From BOG-908 sp965198915 (GTDB lineage: Bacteria > Pseudomonadota > Alphaproteobacteria > Acetobacterales > Acetobacteraceae): DNA of 64,000 nt. The notes under the pieces are model-generated. The model worked only from the letters and a program-made list of their open reading frames with translations. It searched no databases and had not been told where the DNA came from. This document shows positions 32,077-40,946 of this stretch, piece after piece. A program made the position numbers and the translations under genes. How positions within the stretch are numbered: position 1 is the stretch's first letter; each line of letters begins with the position of its first letter. The stretch lies in assembly GCA_965198915.1 (NCBI GenBank), contig CBDAQC010000002.1, positions 1,240,001-1,304,000 on the forward strand. Direction: 5' to 3'.

Positions 32077-32879
32077 CCGACGCCCTTCAGCAGGCGGGTC
32101 CAGCGTACCTCCATCGGCCATTCCCAGAACTCCCACCACGGGTACCTGGCATCGAAACTGAAGAAGATGAACTGCGCCCGGCCCACCACATTCTCCAGCG
32201 GCACAAAGCCCAGCCCGTCGGCGATGAAGCGGCTGTCGGCGGAGTTGTCGCGGTTGTCGCCCATCATGAACAGGTGGCCGTCCGGCACCACGTATTCATC
32301 GGTGTTGTTCGGGTCCAGGTCGCCGATCATCATGTGCTGGTCGTCGGCGTATTGCTTGAGAATGTGGTGGGTTACGCCGCCCGGCAGCGCCTCGCTGTAT
32401 TCGGTGCTGTCCACCCGCATGCCGTTCTCGTCGGACGCGGTGGGGTATTTGCCCGTCTCGGTGCGCGGCACTTCGGTGCCGTTGATGTAGAGCTGGCCTT
32501 CCTTGACCTGGATGTGGTCACCGGGCAGGCCGATCACCCGCTTGATCCAGTCCTCGCTGGTGTTGCGCGTGTTGCGAAACACCACCACGTCCCCGCGATG
32601 CGGATAGCTGCCCGCGATGCGACCGGAAAACAGGTCCGGCGAGAACGGCATCGAGTAGCGCGAGTAGCCGTAGCTGAATTTGCTGACGAAAACGAAATCC
32701 CCGATCAGCAGAGTGGGTATCATCGACCCGCTCGGGATGTTGAACGGTTCGAACGCGATGGTGCGTATCGCCAGCGCGATCAGACCTGCATACAGGAGCG
32801 TCTTGACCGTCTCGAAGATGCCGCCGGCCGCTTGCGCGCCGGGCTTCTTGGCCGTGCTGGATTTCTGCAAGGAGAACAT
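32073..32879 (-). CDS. lepB: Signal peptidase I
   Basis: 268 residues. It cleaves signal peptides of exported proteins on the periplasmic side of the inner membrane. A membrane anchor (TLLYAGLIALAIRTIAF) precedes the catalytic serine in IPSGSMIPT (Ser52). The catalytic lysine is in DWIKRVIGLPGD (Lys113), and box E reads GDNRDNSADSR. It heads lepB-rnc-era, overlapping rnc by four bases. A single half of the interspersed repeat lies 40-90 bases upstream of the start. Confidence 0.96.
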   Translation of the reverse strand: MFSLQKSSTAKKPGAQAAGGIFETVKTLLYAGLIALAIRTIAFEPFNIPSGSMIPTLLIGDFVFVSKFSYGYSRYSMPFSPDLFSGRIAGSYPHRGDVVVFRNTRNTSEDWIKRVIGLPGDHIQVKEGQLYINGTEVPRTETGKYPTASDENGMRVDSTEYSEALPGGVTHHILKQYADDQHMMIGDLDPNNTDEYVVPDGHLFMMGDNRDNSADSRFIADGLGFVPLENVVGRAQFIFFSFDARYPWWEFWEWPMEVRWTRLLKGVG

Positions 32880-32920
32880 GAGAGGGCTTAGAGCTTCCTG
32901 GAGCGGGGGAAGTCAAGGAG

Positions 32921-32972
32921 AGGCAGCAAGCGCGTTTTTTTTGAAAAAAAAAGAAGCGAAAAACCTGCGTCC
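32921..32972. repeat. Single half of the interspersed repeat upstream of lepB
   Basis: GCAGCAAGCGCG, then eight T, GA, and a long A run, GAAGCGAAAAACCTGCGTCC. There is no right-hand partner before the ClC stop at 32999. It lies between the end of the ClC gene and the lepB start. Confidence 0.7.
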
Positions 32973-32998
32973 GGGCGTTGTGCAAACCCGATCCGGCA

Positions 32999-34813
32999 CT
33001 ACTCGCCGCTCAGGTCGCGCCGCCGCCGTTCCAACTCCTCGCTGTAGCGCCGCAGGGCATATTGCTCGGTCAGCAGGCCGAGTATGCGCAGGGTCTCCAC
33101 CCCGTCCACCACCGCCAGCGCGTCGGCCTCCGCCGTCTCGAACAGCGTGGCGGCCTCCTTGACCGTCATCTGCGGCGTCAGCACGGCGTGGGCGTGGTGC
33201 AGTATCTCGCCCACACGCGTCACCCCCTCTTCGGCGGCATGCGCGTCCGCCACCCAGACGATGCCGGCGTAACGGTCGCGCTCGTCCACCGCGATCACCC
33301 GGGCGATTGAGCCCAGCGGGAACTGCCGCCGGAAAGCGCTCAGTGTCATCGTGACACTGATCGGGCGCACGTCCTGGCGCATCATGCGGCCGACGGTCAG
33401 GTTGCGTATCCAGCCGACATCGACGGCACTGCGTATGCTCTCGCCGCGCAGGTGGAAGCGCCAGGTTGCGAACGAGTAGCCGAAGGTGCGCCGCACCGTC
33501 AGCGAGGAGATCACGGCGGCGGCCAGCACGGCCACGGTCAACGGCAGGCTGCCGGTGCTCTCCAGCGCCAGGAACGTCATCGTCAGCGGGCCGCCCACGA
33601 TGGCCACCGCCATGCCGCTCATGCCGATCAGGCCGTACACCGCGTCCGGGAACACCGGCACCGGCCAGACCAGAAGCATGATCGCGGCGAACGCCTTGCC
33701 CAGCATGCCGCCCAGGAACAGCGAGGCGAAGAACAGCCCGCCGCGGAAACCGGAACCGAGCGAGATGGCCGACGCCGCCGATTTCAGCACCAGCAGCAGC
33801 AGCAACGTGGTGAGCGGCAGTTCCGCGGTCAGCGCGCCGCGCAAGGCGCCGTGGCCGGCCGCCAGCACCATGGGGCTGACACAGGCGAGCAACCCCAGCA
33901 CCAAACCGCCTATGGCCGGCCGCGACCATAAGGGCACGCGGCTGCGGCTGAATGCCTGCTCGGTGAGGGTGACGCCATACATGATCGCGATGCCGACCAT
34001 CGCGCACAAAACGCCCAGCACGATCACCGGCAGGAAGTCCGCCGTGACCATGCCGGGCGGAGTGGGGATGTCGTAGCCAGGCTCGTCGCCCAGGATGAAA
34101 CGCTGCACCAGCACAGCACTTATGGAAGCCGCCACCACCGGGGCCAGCGTGGCCAGCGAGTAGGTGCCGATGACCAGCTCGAAGGCGTAGAAGGCGCCGG
34201 TGAGCGGTGCGTTGAAGGCGCTGGCGATGGCGGCCGCGGCGCCGCAGCCCACCAGCAGACGCAGATCCGCCCGGCGCACCCGGAAGGCGCGCCCCAGCCG
34301 GGACCCCACGGCCGAGCCGATCTGCGTGTAGCCGGCTTCCAGGCCGACGGAAGCGCCGACACCGTTGCTGAGCAGCGTCTGGGCCACCACGATCAGGCTG
34401 TCGCGCATCGACATCTTGCCGCCGTAGAGCGCGTTGGCCTCGATCGGGTCCACCGTCCGGCGAGGCGACCAGCGGGCCAGACCGGCCGCCAGCAACCCCA
34501 CGCAGAGGCCGCCCAGGGAGGGAACCGACAGTGCCAGGATGCGCGGCAGGCGGGTCTGCGCCGACAGCCGCGCCCCCGCGGGTAGCTGGTAGAGCAGCTC
34601 GTGCGCGAGCTGGGTCGTCTGGTTCATCGCCACCACGATCAGCCCGGCGGCAGCGCCCAGCATGGCCGCCAGGACGACGAGTAAGATTTCGTCGCCGCGC
34701 ACCAGAGCGCGCAGCGATTGCGGCGCCTGCACAGCCATGTCGCTGATGCTGCGGCGCGCGCGCAACTGCAGGGACGGTGGCGCGGGCGGCGCGAGGTTGG
34801 AGGGCGGCGGCAT
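32999..34813 (-). CDS. ClC-family chloride channel/antiporter with C-terminal CBS pair
   Basis: 604 residues from ATG with AGGA upstream. About ten membrane helices form the ClC core; the last 130 residues form two CBS motifs (VGRMMRQDVRPISVTMTLSAF and VLTPQMTVKEAATLFETAEA). The gating glutamate is kept in GLEAGYTQIG, which replaces the canonical GREGP, and GSGFRGGLFFASLF replaces GSGAPGGIFAP. The first selectivity motif GSGIP is not evident; DPIEANALYGGKMS occupies that region. This is a divergent ClC branch, so chloride specificity is inferred from family only. It lies upstream of lepB on the same strand. Confidence 0.88.
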   Translation of the reverse strand: MPPPSNLAPPAPPSLQLRARRSISDMAVQAPQSLRALVRGDEILLVVLAAMLGAAAGLIVVAMNQTTQLAHELLYQLPAGARLSAQTRLPRILALSVPSLGGLCVGLLAAGLARWSPRRTVDPIEANALYGGKMSMRDSLIVVAQTLLSNGVGASVGLEAGYTQIGSAVGSRLGRAFRVRRADLRLLVGCGAAAAIASAFNAPLTGAFYAFELVIGTYSLATLAPVVAASISAVLVQRFILGDEPGYDIPTPPGMVTADFLPVIVLGVLCAMVGIAIMYGVTLTEQAFSRSRVPLWSRPAIGGLVLGLLACVSPMVLAAGHGALRGALTAELPLTTLLLLLVLKSAASAISLGSGFRGGLFFASLFLGGMLGKAFAAIMLLVWPVPVFPDAVYGLIGMSGMAVAIVGGPLTMTFLALESTGSLPLTVAVLAAAVISSLTVRRTFGYSFATWRFHLRGESIRSAVDVGWIRNLTVGRMMRQDVRPISVTMTLSAFRRQFPLGSIARVIAVDERDRYAGIVWVADAHAAEEGVTRVGEILHHAHAVLTPQMTVKEAATLFETAEADALAVVDGVETLRILGLLTEQYALRRYSEELERRRRDLSGE

Positions 34814-34835
34814 GGGACGAGTCCTGGCTCTTACA

Positions 34836-34884
34836 GCAAGCAAGGCCTTCTTCATTGAGAAAAAGAAGCAAAAACTATCGTCTG
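34836..34884. repeat. Single half of the interspersed repeat upstream of the ClC gene
   Basis: GCAAGCAAGGCCTTCTTCAT then TGAGAAAAAGAAGCAAAAAC. Only the left half is present. It lies between the serine hydrolase stop and the ClC start, both genes on the minus strand. Confidence 0.7.
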
Positions 34885-34924
34885 CCGATGCGGACAGGCG
34901 TGTGGCGTTCGCGGTCTTGGGCGC

Positions 34925-35821
34925 CTATCCCGCCAGGCGACAGACCGCACGCTCCACCCTGCCGGGTGAGTCCCCGGCCGCGAACACCGCTCCTGTCCGG
35001 CGGGCGGAGAGTGGCGCGTCGATCCGCTGATAGGCGGCCGCGACACTGCCGGGCCCGGCCCCGGTATGTCCGGCGAACAGCCCGCCTGCCGCCCGGCACA
35101 CGCCCAGACCCAGCCCATAGCCTATCGACAGCCAAGGGCGGTCCGGGTCCGGTGCCACCACTTCCTCCGGCGTGCACATCGCCGCCAGCAGCGGCGCCGG
35201 CAGCAACTCTCCGGCCAGAAGACGGTGCAGCAGCAGGGCGGCGTCGCTCGCCGGGCCCACCAGCAGGCCGTGATAGACCCAGCCGGGATGGTAGCTGCCC
35301 GCATTGCCCCACGCGGTACACTCGACATCCTGTGGCGAAGTCGCAAAGCCCGTCCGGGAGATGCCAAGCGGCGCCAGGACAAGCTCGGTCACCGCGGTTG
35401 CGACCGGCGCGGACCAGGCCTCCTCGATCAGCCGGCGGACCAGCAGGTAGCCGATGTTGGAGTAGGCGAATGCCGCGCCCGGCCTGCCCGTCAACCTGTC
35501 TGCGCCTGCCCGTGCCAACATGTCGGGCACCGTCCAGGGCGCGTCACCGGCTGCAACGGCACGGTGATACGCCTCCAGCGTGCCGTAATCGGCAAGACCG
35601 GAGCGGTGCTGCAGGAGCTGGCGCAACGTGAAGGCTTTGCCGGAGACGCACGTATCGAGATCGAGGCGCCCACGGGCCACCAGGACCAGGGAAGCGGCGG
35701 CAAGTACGGTTTTCGTGACGCTCCACCAGGGCACGGGGACGTTGCTGCTGGCGTGAACGGCCTCGCCGCACACGACGGCAGTGATGCAGTCTGGCGGGGG
35801 CGCCTGGCTTGCGTCGGTCAT
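34925..35821 (-). CDS. Serine hydrolase, class C beta-lactamase fold
   Basis: 298 residues. It has the SxxK motif SVTK (Ser34, Lys37), the second motif YSN in FAYSNIGYLLVRR, and HTG near residue 260 replacing KTG. LLQHRSGLADYG is the usual conserved stretch of this beta-lactamase/transpeptidase-like family. No signal peptide is seen: the protein starts MTDASQAPPPDCITA, so it may be cytoplasmic. Such proteins include esterases and D-amino-acid peptidases; a role in beta-lactam resistance is unlikely. It lies downstream of speE, with about 50 bases between. Confidence 0.82.
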   Translation of the reverse strand: MTDASQAPPPDCITAVVCGEAVHASSNVPVPWWSVTKTVLAAASLVLVARGRLDLDTCVSGKAFTLRQLLQHRSGLADYGTLEAYHRAVAAGDAPWTVPDMLARAGADRLTGRPGAAFAYSNIGYLLVRRLIEEAWSAPVATAVTELVLAPLGISRTGFATSPQDVECTAWGNAGSYHPGWVYHGLLVGPASDAALLLHRLLAGELLPAPLLAAMCTPEEVVAPDPDRPWLSIGYGLGLGVCRAAGGLFAGHTGAGPGSVAAAYQRIDAPLSARRTGAVFAAGDSPGRVERAVCRLAG

Positions 35822-35872
35822 TACGGGTGCATGTGCTTCCGGGACAAGGCGTCCATCCGCGCTCCGACTGAC

Positions 35873-36724
35873 CTAGGCGAGCAATTTGCCGATATAGGGC
35901 GGCAGGTCGAAACTGCCGACGTGGATTTCCGGCGTCCAGTATTCGGATGTGCCGGACAGGCCGGCGGCGGCCGCGCGGGCCCGTATCGTTTCCACATCCT
36001 GCCGCCGATACGAGCTGTCCTTGGACGCGAAGCCGAGCGCCATCAGCCCGCCCACATAGGTCGGCACCGCGGCCGCATAGGCGCTGACATGGGGGAAGAA
36101 CTTGCGGCGGCGCGCGCTCGTCTGGCGCAGCTCATCGGCCTGCATGAACGGCACGCCGCACTGGTTCACCACCAGGCCGCGCGGCGTCAGGATGCGCGCG
36201 CAGTCGGCGTAGAACGCATCACTGAAGAGGACCTCGCCCACGCCCGCCGGATCCGTGCTGTCCACGATGATCACGTCGAAACTTTCCGTCGCGGCGTCGC
36301 GTACATAGGCGATACCATCGCCCACGATCACCTGAGCGCGCGCGCTGGTCCACGCAGCGCCGCCGATATCGGGCAGGAGCGCGCGCGCGAGGCGGATGAC
36401 CTCGCCGTCGATCTCGACCATCGTTGCGGACTCGACATTGCCATGCATCAGGACGCGGCGCAGCACGCCGCCATCGCCGGCGCCGATTATCAGCACCCGG
36501 CGCGCATCGCCATGTTCGAGGAGCGGCACGTGGCCGAGCATCTCCTGGTAGATAAACTCGTCACGCTCGGTGATCTGAACGCAGCCATCCAGCACCATTA
36601 CCCGGCCATGCGACGCGGTGTCGAAGATGACGATGTCCTGGAACGCGCTGGTGACGCGGGCCAGTTCACACGTGACCTGGAAGCGTTGTCCCCAATTCGG
36701 ATACAGCGTCTCTTCAAACCACAT
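35873..36724 (-). CDS. speE: Spermidine synthase
   Basis: 283 residues from ATG giving MWFEETLYPNWGQRF. It transfers an aminopropyl group from decarboxylated SAM to putrescine. Motifs: the N-terminal barrel QDIVIFDTASHGRVMVLDGCVQ, EFIYQEMLGHVPLLEHG, the cofactor loop VLIIGAGDGGVLRRVL, VEIDGEV and DVIIVDSTDP with the catalytic aspartate. It lies downstream of speD on the same strand; the 149-base gap is filled by repeat copy 12. An upstream in-frame start (36808) would encode repeat sequence and is rejected. Confidence 0.95.
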   Translation of the reverse strand: MWFEETLYPNWGQRFQVTCELARVTSAFQDIVIFDTASHGRVMVLDGCVQITERDEFIYQEMLGHVPLLEHGDARRVLIIGAGDGGVLRRVLMHGNVESATMVEIDGEVIRLARALLPDIGGAAWTSARAQVIVGDGIAYVRDAATESFDVIIVDSTDPAGVGEVLFSDAFYADCARILTPRGLVVNQCGVPFMQADELRQTSARRRKFFPHVSAYAAAVPTYVGGLMALGFASKDSSYRRQDVETIRARAAAAGLSGTSEYWTPEIHVGSFDLPPYIGKLLA

Positions 36725-36734
36725 GGCGGCTACT

Positions 36735-36876
36735 CCGTAAGCAAGAAAGCAAAGACTTCCTTTCCTGAAGAAGCAGCAAAAAAGACGTTGCGCCGCAGCC
36801 GCAGACAATCAGCCGGCGGCAGCGGAGCAAAAGTGTTTTGCTTCTTTGTCTTCAGAAAACAGAGCTTGCTTGCTTA
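36735..36876. repeat. Interspersed inverted-repeat element, copy 12 (between speD and speE)
   Basis: Outer arms CGTAAGCAAGAAAGC and GCTTGCTTGCTTAC pair. Left half 36737-36786 and right half 36823-36868 (GGAGCAAAAGTGTTTTGC, then CTTC) are both mutated relative to other copies. The core, about 35 bases, is one of the shortest. The right end overlaps the speD stop codon TAA (36874-36876). Confidence 0.82.
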
Positions 36877-37341
36877 CTCTACCCGCCCGCGACGCTGCTC
36901 GCCCACGTCCGTGCGCTCCGGATGGAACGCCGCCTGCAGCACGGGTATCGCACGGCGGGGATCGCACGCGCCGCACATGAAAATGTCGATCGCCGCGAAA
37001 TCACGTTCCGGCCACGTATGGATGGAGATGTGGCTCTCCGCCAGCACCACCACGCCCGACACGCCGCCATTTGGCGTGAAGTGGTGGAAGTGGCTGTGCA
37101 GAATCGTCGCACCTGCAATTATGGCACCCTCGCGCAGCGCGCGATCGATCAGCTCCGGCTGATCGAGGTTCCGCGCGCCCCAAAGATCGATGAGAAGGTG
37201 CGTGCCGGCAAACTTCATGCCGTCCTTCTCAACGAAATAGTCCGTTCGCTCCTCTCCGCCATGCGTGGGAAAGGATGCAACTTCGTTCTGGCAATCGCTC
37301 GGGAAATCCGAGACCATCCCCAGCTGAGCAAGTGCGTTCAT
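36874..37341 (-). CDS. speD: S-adenosylmethionine decarboxylase proenzyme
   Basis: 155 residues. This class 1B SpeD makes decarboxylated SAM for spermidine synthesis. The self-cleavage site lies before Ser103 in AESHISIHTWPE, which would become the pyruvoyl group. HSHFHHFTPNGGVSGVVVL and AAIDIFMCGACDP are the other family blocks, the latter with the active-site cysteine. About 40 residues precede the conserved KFAGTHLLIDLWG start of shorter homologues; an internal ATG at 37218 would give the short form. The upstream 150 bases contain a GGGC-GAAA-GCCC hairpin. The stop lies inside repeat copy 12. Confidence 0.93.
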   Translation of the reverse strand: MNALAQLGMVSDFPSDCQNEVASFPTHGGEERTDYFVEKDGMKFAGTHLLIDLWGARNLDQPELIDRALREGAIIAGATILHSHFHHFTPNGGVSGVVVLAESHISIHTWPERDFAAIDIFMCGACDPRRAIPVLQAAFHPERTDVGEQRRGRVE

Positions 37342-37372
37342 CACGTACCCCCAAACCAGTAGATGACCTGTT

Positions 37373-37384
37373 GGGCTTTCGCCC
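37373..37384 (-). promoter_or_regulatory. GNRA-capped hairpin in the speD leader
   Basis: On the minus strand the leader reads GGGCGAAAGCCC, a four-pair stem closed by a GAAA tetraloop, 32 bases upstream of the speD ATG. The flanking GGCCCAAGG and AACAGG could extend or compete with it. A regulatory role, for example polyamine or SAM sensing, is only a hypothesis. Confidence 0.3.
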
Positions 37385-37491
37385 CCTTGGGCCGGGATGC
37401 GTGAAATAGGGTCCACCCCCCCCCTACGCAAGCTAAATGTTGTAGTCCGCCAAAGATTTCTCCGGAACGGCGCAGGCAGCAGGTGCAGCCG

Positions 37492-40311
37492 TCATCTGGC
37501 AGCAGCAACCGTCAACGCAGCGGGCAGAGCACGTATTGCCGCAAGCTCGCCTGCCGCGCGCGGCAGATCGGCCACCTGGCCCACCGGCTCGGCTGTCAGC
37601 ACCGCGAATAATCCGGCGTTTGCACTTCCGGCAAAGAGAGAACCGTAGGCCGTTCGCATTGCGCGCAGCCCCGCCATGTCGCCTGCTTCGCTGGCGTCGC
37701 GCGCAGCACGCAGCGCCAGGCTCCGCCTGGCTTCCGCCGGGCCCGGCGCGTCGGCTCCCTGGCGAAGCACCTGCTCGGCGCCGCCCCAATCATGCGAAGC
37801 CTCGCGCAGCCCAGCCTGCGCTTCAACGGCCCGGGTGTCGTTGTAGGCGGCCAGCGCCGACAATGCGTCCGCCGTGCGGCCGGCACGGGCCAGCAGGCTC
37901 GCGCGCAGCAAGGCGCGGCGTTCAGCCAGGTCGGCGCTGGCCGGCTGGCCGCCGGCGCGGTCCAGCACGTCCAACGCGCCGGCAACATCCGCCCGGTCCG
38001 CCAGCAGGCCGGCCAGGCGCAGCCCCAGCTCGGGTTCGGCCGGCCCGCCGGCTGCCCGGGCCAGCATCCGGCGCAGGATCGGCTCGGCCCGGTCCGGCAG
38101 ATCCAGCGCCAGCAGCTTGTCCGCCAGCACCGGTGACAGGGTTGCTTCGGCGGTGGCGGCGCCAAGCACCTGCGAGGCATCGTCCGCCAGCGCCATAAGG
38201 TCCAGCGCACCGAGCCTGGCCGCCTTGTCGGCGTGCAGCAGTGCCGACACCACGGCCACCTCGGCTCCGTGCACCGTCTCGTGCGACTCCGGAAACAGCG
38301 TCTCGGTCTCGCGCAGCAGGGACAGAGCGGGGCGCCAGTCCCCTGCTTCGGCGTGCAGGGCGGCGGCGCGCAGCCGGACGCGCAGCTCGCGCTCGCCACC
38401 GCGCCAGGCATAGACCTGCTTGTCCAGCAGGGCGGCCGCGGCTGCCTGGGTCAGCTTGCCGGCGGCCAGGCGCTGCTCCACGGCCAGTTCCGCCGCCTGC
38501 GCACGGGCCAGCCTGTCGCGGCCGGCCGACACGCGGTCCAGCAGGCGCAGCGCATCTTCGGGCTTGCCCTGTCGCTGCAGCAGCCCGGCGCGCGACAGAT
38601 CCAGCGAGGCGTCGGGCTCGGCAGCCAGCAGCTCGGCGAGCGGCTTGTCCTGTCCGCCACGCGCCAGCAGCGCGGCCACGGCCGGCAGAAGCCTGCGGCG
38701 CAAGCCTTCCGGGTAGGCGAGCAGGAGCCGCCAGCGCGCGCCCACGGCAGCAGCCGAGGCAGCCTGGTCTGTGCTCCACAGGCCGCGCCACAGCGCCGCT
38801 TCGTCACTGTCGCCCAGAGTGGCGGCATCGAACCCCACGGGCGGAGAGGCGGCTCCGCCGGCTTGGGCCGACAGCCATGCGGCGATGGCGGACAGGCCAC
38901 GCCATGTCGGGTCACGCATGACGGAGGGATCGTCGGTCGCCGCCACCTGCAGAACGGCGGCAGCCTCCGCATCCAGGCCGCAGGCGAGCATGGCTTCGGC
39001 GACGTGCAAGCGCGGCGCCGCACGTGCGGCGAGCGGTGTGGTTGCGGCATCACGCAGCGCGCCAGCCAGGCGGGCGTGCAGCAGCGGTGCGGGCTGCCCC
39101 GGGAAGTCGAACCGCCGGGTCATCGCGCGGCCGTCCTCGCGCACGGCGGACAGCGAGTCCGGCCAAAGCAGCGCCAGCGCCGGCGGCGCGTCCGCCAGCA
39201 AGTCGAACCCTGCCTCCTTGCCGGCCAGCTTGACGCGGTCCGAGAGCGGCTGGACCACCACGCCCTGCCAGCTTGGCAGCAAAGCCCATTCCGCGGCGCG
39301 GTGCGGCGACACCACGCGCTGGCCCGCCCCACGCTGGGTGCCGACGAGAAGGTGGCCGCCAGTGGCGTCATCTTCCACGGCCACCACATGGCCCGCGCCG
39401 GCGGCGGCCAGCGACAGCACGCCGGCATGGGCGGTGCCGGTGATCAGCTGCAGCGGACCCGGTTGCGTGGCGAGCGTCAGTTGCCAGCCGGTGTCCCGGC
39501 GCACCAGGCGCGGCGTGACGCCTGCCTTCACCCGCAGGCGCAGCTCGCTGCCGTCCGGCAGCAGGCGCTCGGTGGCACCGCCGAACATCTGGTCGTCCTT
39601 CAACTGGCTCAAATCCAGCGAAACCGGCGAGTCCAGCACCACGCGCAGCTCGCCGTTGCGGGTGAACGCGGCCGCGCCGGTCAGCTTCGCCGCCGGCAAC
39701 AATATGGACGGGCCGCCAAGTGTGCCGTCCTCGGCCAGCAAGGTGACCGACGGTGCAACGGGGCTTGCCTGCTCCTGCACCGGGGGAGGTGCCGGGTTTG
39801 CCGGGTAGGACGGCGGCGGTGGGAGCACGGCTGGCGGGACGACGGGCGGCACTGGGCTCGGAACAACCCTGGCCGGCGGCTGGCTGGGGCGGCCTGGGCG
39901 CGGCTCGGCCAGCATGGAAGGGCGGAACTGCCCGGCCGGCAGCGGCGAGGCGCCGGCATCCACATCGATGATGATACGGTCCGCCAGCACGTGCACGCGC
40001 GGCCGCGCGCCGGGTGCAAGGGACATTAGAACGTGGCCCGGCGAGGCCGATACCGCACGCACCCAGGAGCCCGGCGTTCCCTGCAGCTCGGAAGCCGCCT
40101 CGCCGCTGGCAGGCGGCAGGTCCACGCACAGCATCGAGCCATCCTGGCGCATGGCCAGCCCCGGCCCTGGCCGCGCCAGGATGACCACACGGTCGGCGCT
40201 GCCGTTGCGCAGTTCCTGCACCAGCGGGGGGCGCGCCCAGGCACCGCCGCCGGCCAGCCATGCTGCCGCCCCGCCCAGGGCGGCGCGGCCGATCCGCCGG
40301 CGCCAGCTCAA
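37492..40311 (-). CDS. Large periplasmic or envelope TPR protein of the motility operon
   Basis: 939 residues with a twin-arginine-rich signal region (MSWRRRIGRAALGGAAAWLA). Residues about 30-105 are beta-type (VVILARPGPGLAMRQDGSM). A Pro-rich linker spans roughly 110-180 (VVPPAVLPPPPSYPANPAPP). A second beta-rich region follows, then from about 430 an Ala/Leu-rich array of TPR-like helices to the end. It overlaps cheZ by ATGA and is last in the motB-to-cheZ operon, so a motility role is likely. In Sinorhizobium, MotE chaperones the periplasmic protein MotC; this protein could be the client of the MotE-like protein here, which is inference. No cysteine-rich or enzymatic motif is visible. Confidence 0.7.
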   Translation of the reverse strand: MSWRRRIGRAALGGAAAWLAGGGAWARPPLVQELRNGSADRVVILARPGPGLAMRQDGSMLCVDLPPASGEAASELQGTPGSWVRAVSASPGHVLMSLAPGARPRVHVLADRIIIDVDAGASPLPAGQFRPSMLAEPRPGRPSQPPARVVPSPVPPVVPPAVLPPPPSYPANPAPPPVQEQASPVAPSVTLLAEDGTLGGPSILLPAAKLTGAAAFTRNGELRVVLDSPVSLDLSQLKDDQMFGGATERLLPDGSELRLRVKAGVTPRLVRRDTGWQLTLATQPGPLQLITGTAHAGVLSLAAAGAGHVVAVEDDATGGHLLVGTQRGAGQRVVSPHRAAEWALLPSWQGVVVQPLSDRVKLAGKEAGFDLLADAPPALALLWPDSLSAVREDGRAMTRRFDFPGQPAPLLHARLAGALRDAATTPLAARAAPRLHVAEAMLACGLDAEAAAVLQVAATDDPSVMRDPTWRGLSAIAAWLSAQAGGAASPPVGFDAATLGDSDEAALWRGLWSTDQAASAAAVGARWRLLLAYPEGLRRRLLPAVAALLARGGQDKPLAELLAAEPDASLDLSRAGLLQRQGKPEDALRLLDRVSAGRDRLARAQAAELAVEQRLAAGKLTQAAAAALLDKQVYAWRGGERELRVRLRAAALHAEAGDWRPALSLLRETETLFPESHETVHGAEVAVVSALLHADKAARLGALDLMALADDASQVLGAATAEATLSPVLADKLLALDLPDRAEPILRRMLARAAGGPAEPELGLRLAGLLADRADVAGALDVLDRAGGQPASADLAERRALLRASLLARAGRTADALSALAAYNDTRAVEAQAGLREASHDWGGAEQVLRQGADAPGPAEARRSLALRAARDASEAGDMAGLRAMRTAYGSLFAGSANAGLFAVLTAEPVGQVADLPRAAGELAAIRALPAALTVAAAR

Positions 40312-40946
40312 TCGAAGCTGGCCAGCAACGCGTCGATGTCAGACTGGCCCATGGCGGCGTCGGGGAGTTGCGGGCCGTTCAACAGCTGCTCCGGCCCGGG
40401 CGGCTCCCGCGACACCCGCGCGAGGCCGCCTTCCGGCGAGAACACGCCTATCATGTGCGCAACCTTGCGTTCGATGGCCTGCAGGGCGGCCACGATCTTG
40501 GTGATACGCTGACCGGTGATGTCCTGGAAACTGCAGGCCTCATAGATGCGTGTGACGGCATCCTGAAGCGTCTGCGCGTCCTCGCGGCCCAGGCGCACCA
40601 TCATCGCTTCCAAATCTTCGCAGGATTCCAGGATACTGTTGGTGGCCGTGGCCGTGTGCGTGACGATGGCGTCCAGCTCGTCGGTGGCCGATGGGATGTG
40701 GCTGGCGGTTATGTCATCGGCGCCCATCGCCGCGATTTCGGACCGCGTGCTGGCGACGGTTGCGGCCAGGTCTTCGATTTCGATCAGCAATGCCGCCTCC
40801 GTGGCGCTCGGCGTGCGAGCGCCCAAAATTGCACGTACCCGCTCGGCAACTGCCACCACCTGCTTCTGCGGAGCACCGGAGGAGGCTTTGGCGGGCCGGT
40901 TGAGGGCGGCACCCGCGCCCCTGTCCAGAGTCGCGTGTTCACGCAT
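40308..40946 (-). CDS. cheZ: CheZ-type CheY-P phosphatase
   Basis: 212 residues, mostly helical. The phosphatase motif ACSFQDITGQRI places Asp142 and Gln146 where E. coli CheZ has Asp143 and Gln147; the glutamine positions the hydrolytic water. The C-terminal SDIDALLASFD is the CheY-binding tail, resembling the E. coli end. The start ATG overlaps the cheY stop by eight bases. It dephosphorylates CheY-P and so shortens the motor-switch signal. No other che genes (cheA, cheW, cheR, cheB) are in the window. Confidence 0.88.
   Translation of the reverse strand: MREHATLDRGAGAALNRPAKASSGAPQKQVVAVAERVRAILGARTPSATEAALLIEIEDLAATVASTRSEIAAMGADDITASHIPSATDELDAIVTHTATATNSILESCEDLEAMMVRLGREDAQTLQDAVTRIYEACSFQDITGQRITKIVAALQAIERKVAHMIGVFSPEGGLARVSREPPGPEQLLNGPQLPDAAMGQSDIDALLASFD

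Noticed and set aside
35821..36808. Upstream extension of speE through the repeat
   Set aside because: The extra residues (LFCCFFRKGSLCF) are repeat-encoded, and homologues start at MWFEE.
37492..40311. Long antisense frames (for example 38233-40029) opposite the TPR protein
   Set aside because: No domain or ribosome site. The minus-strand protein has a signal peptide and couples to cheZ.
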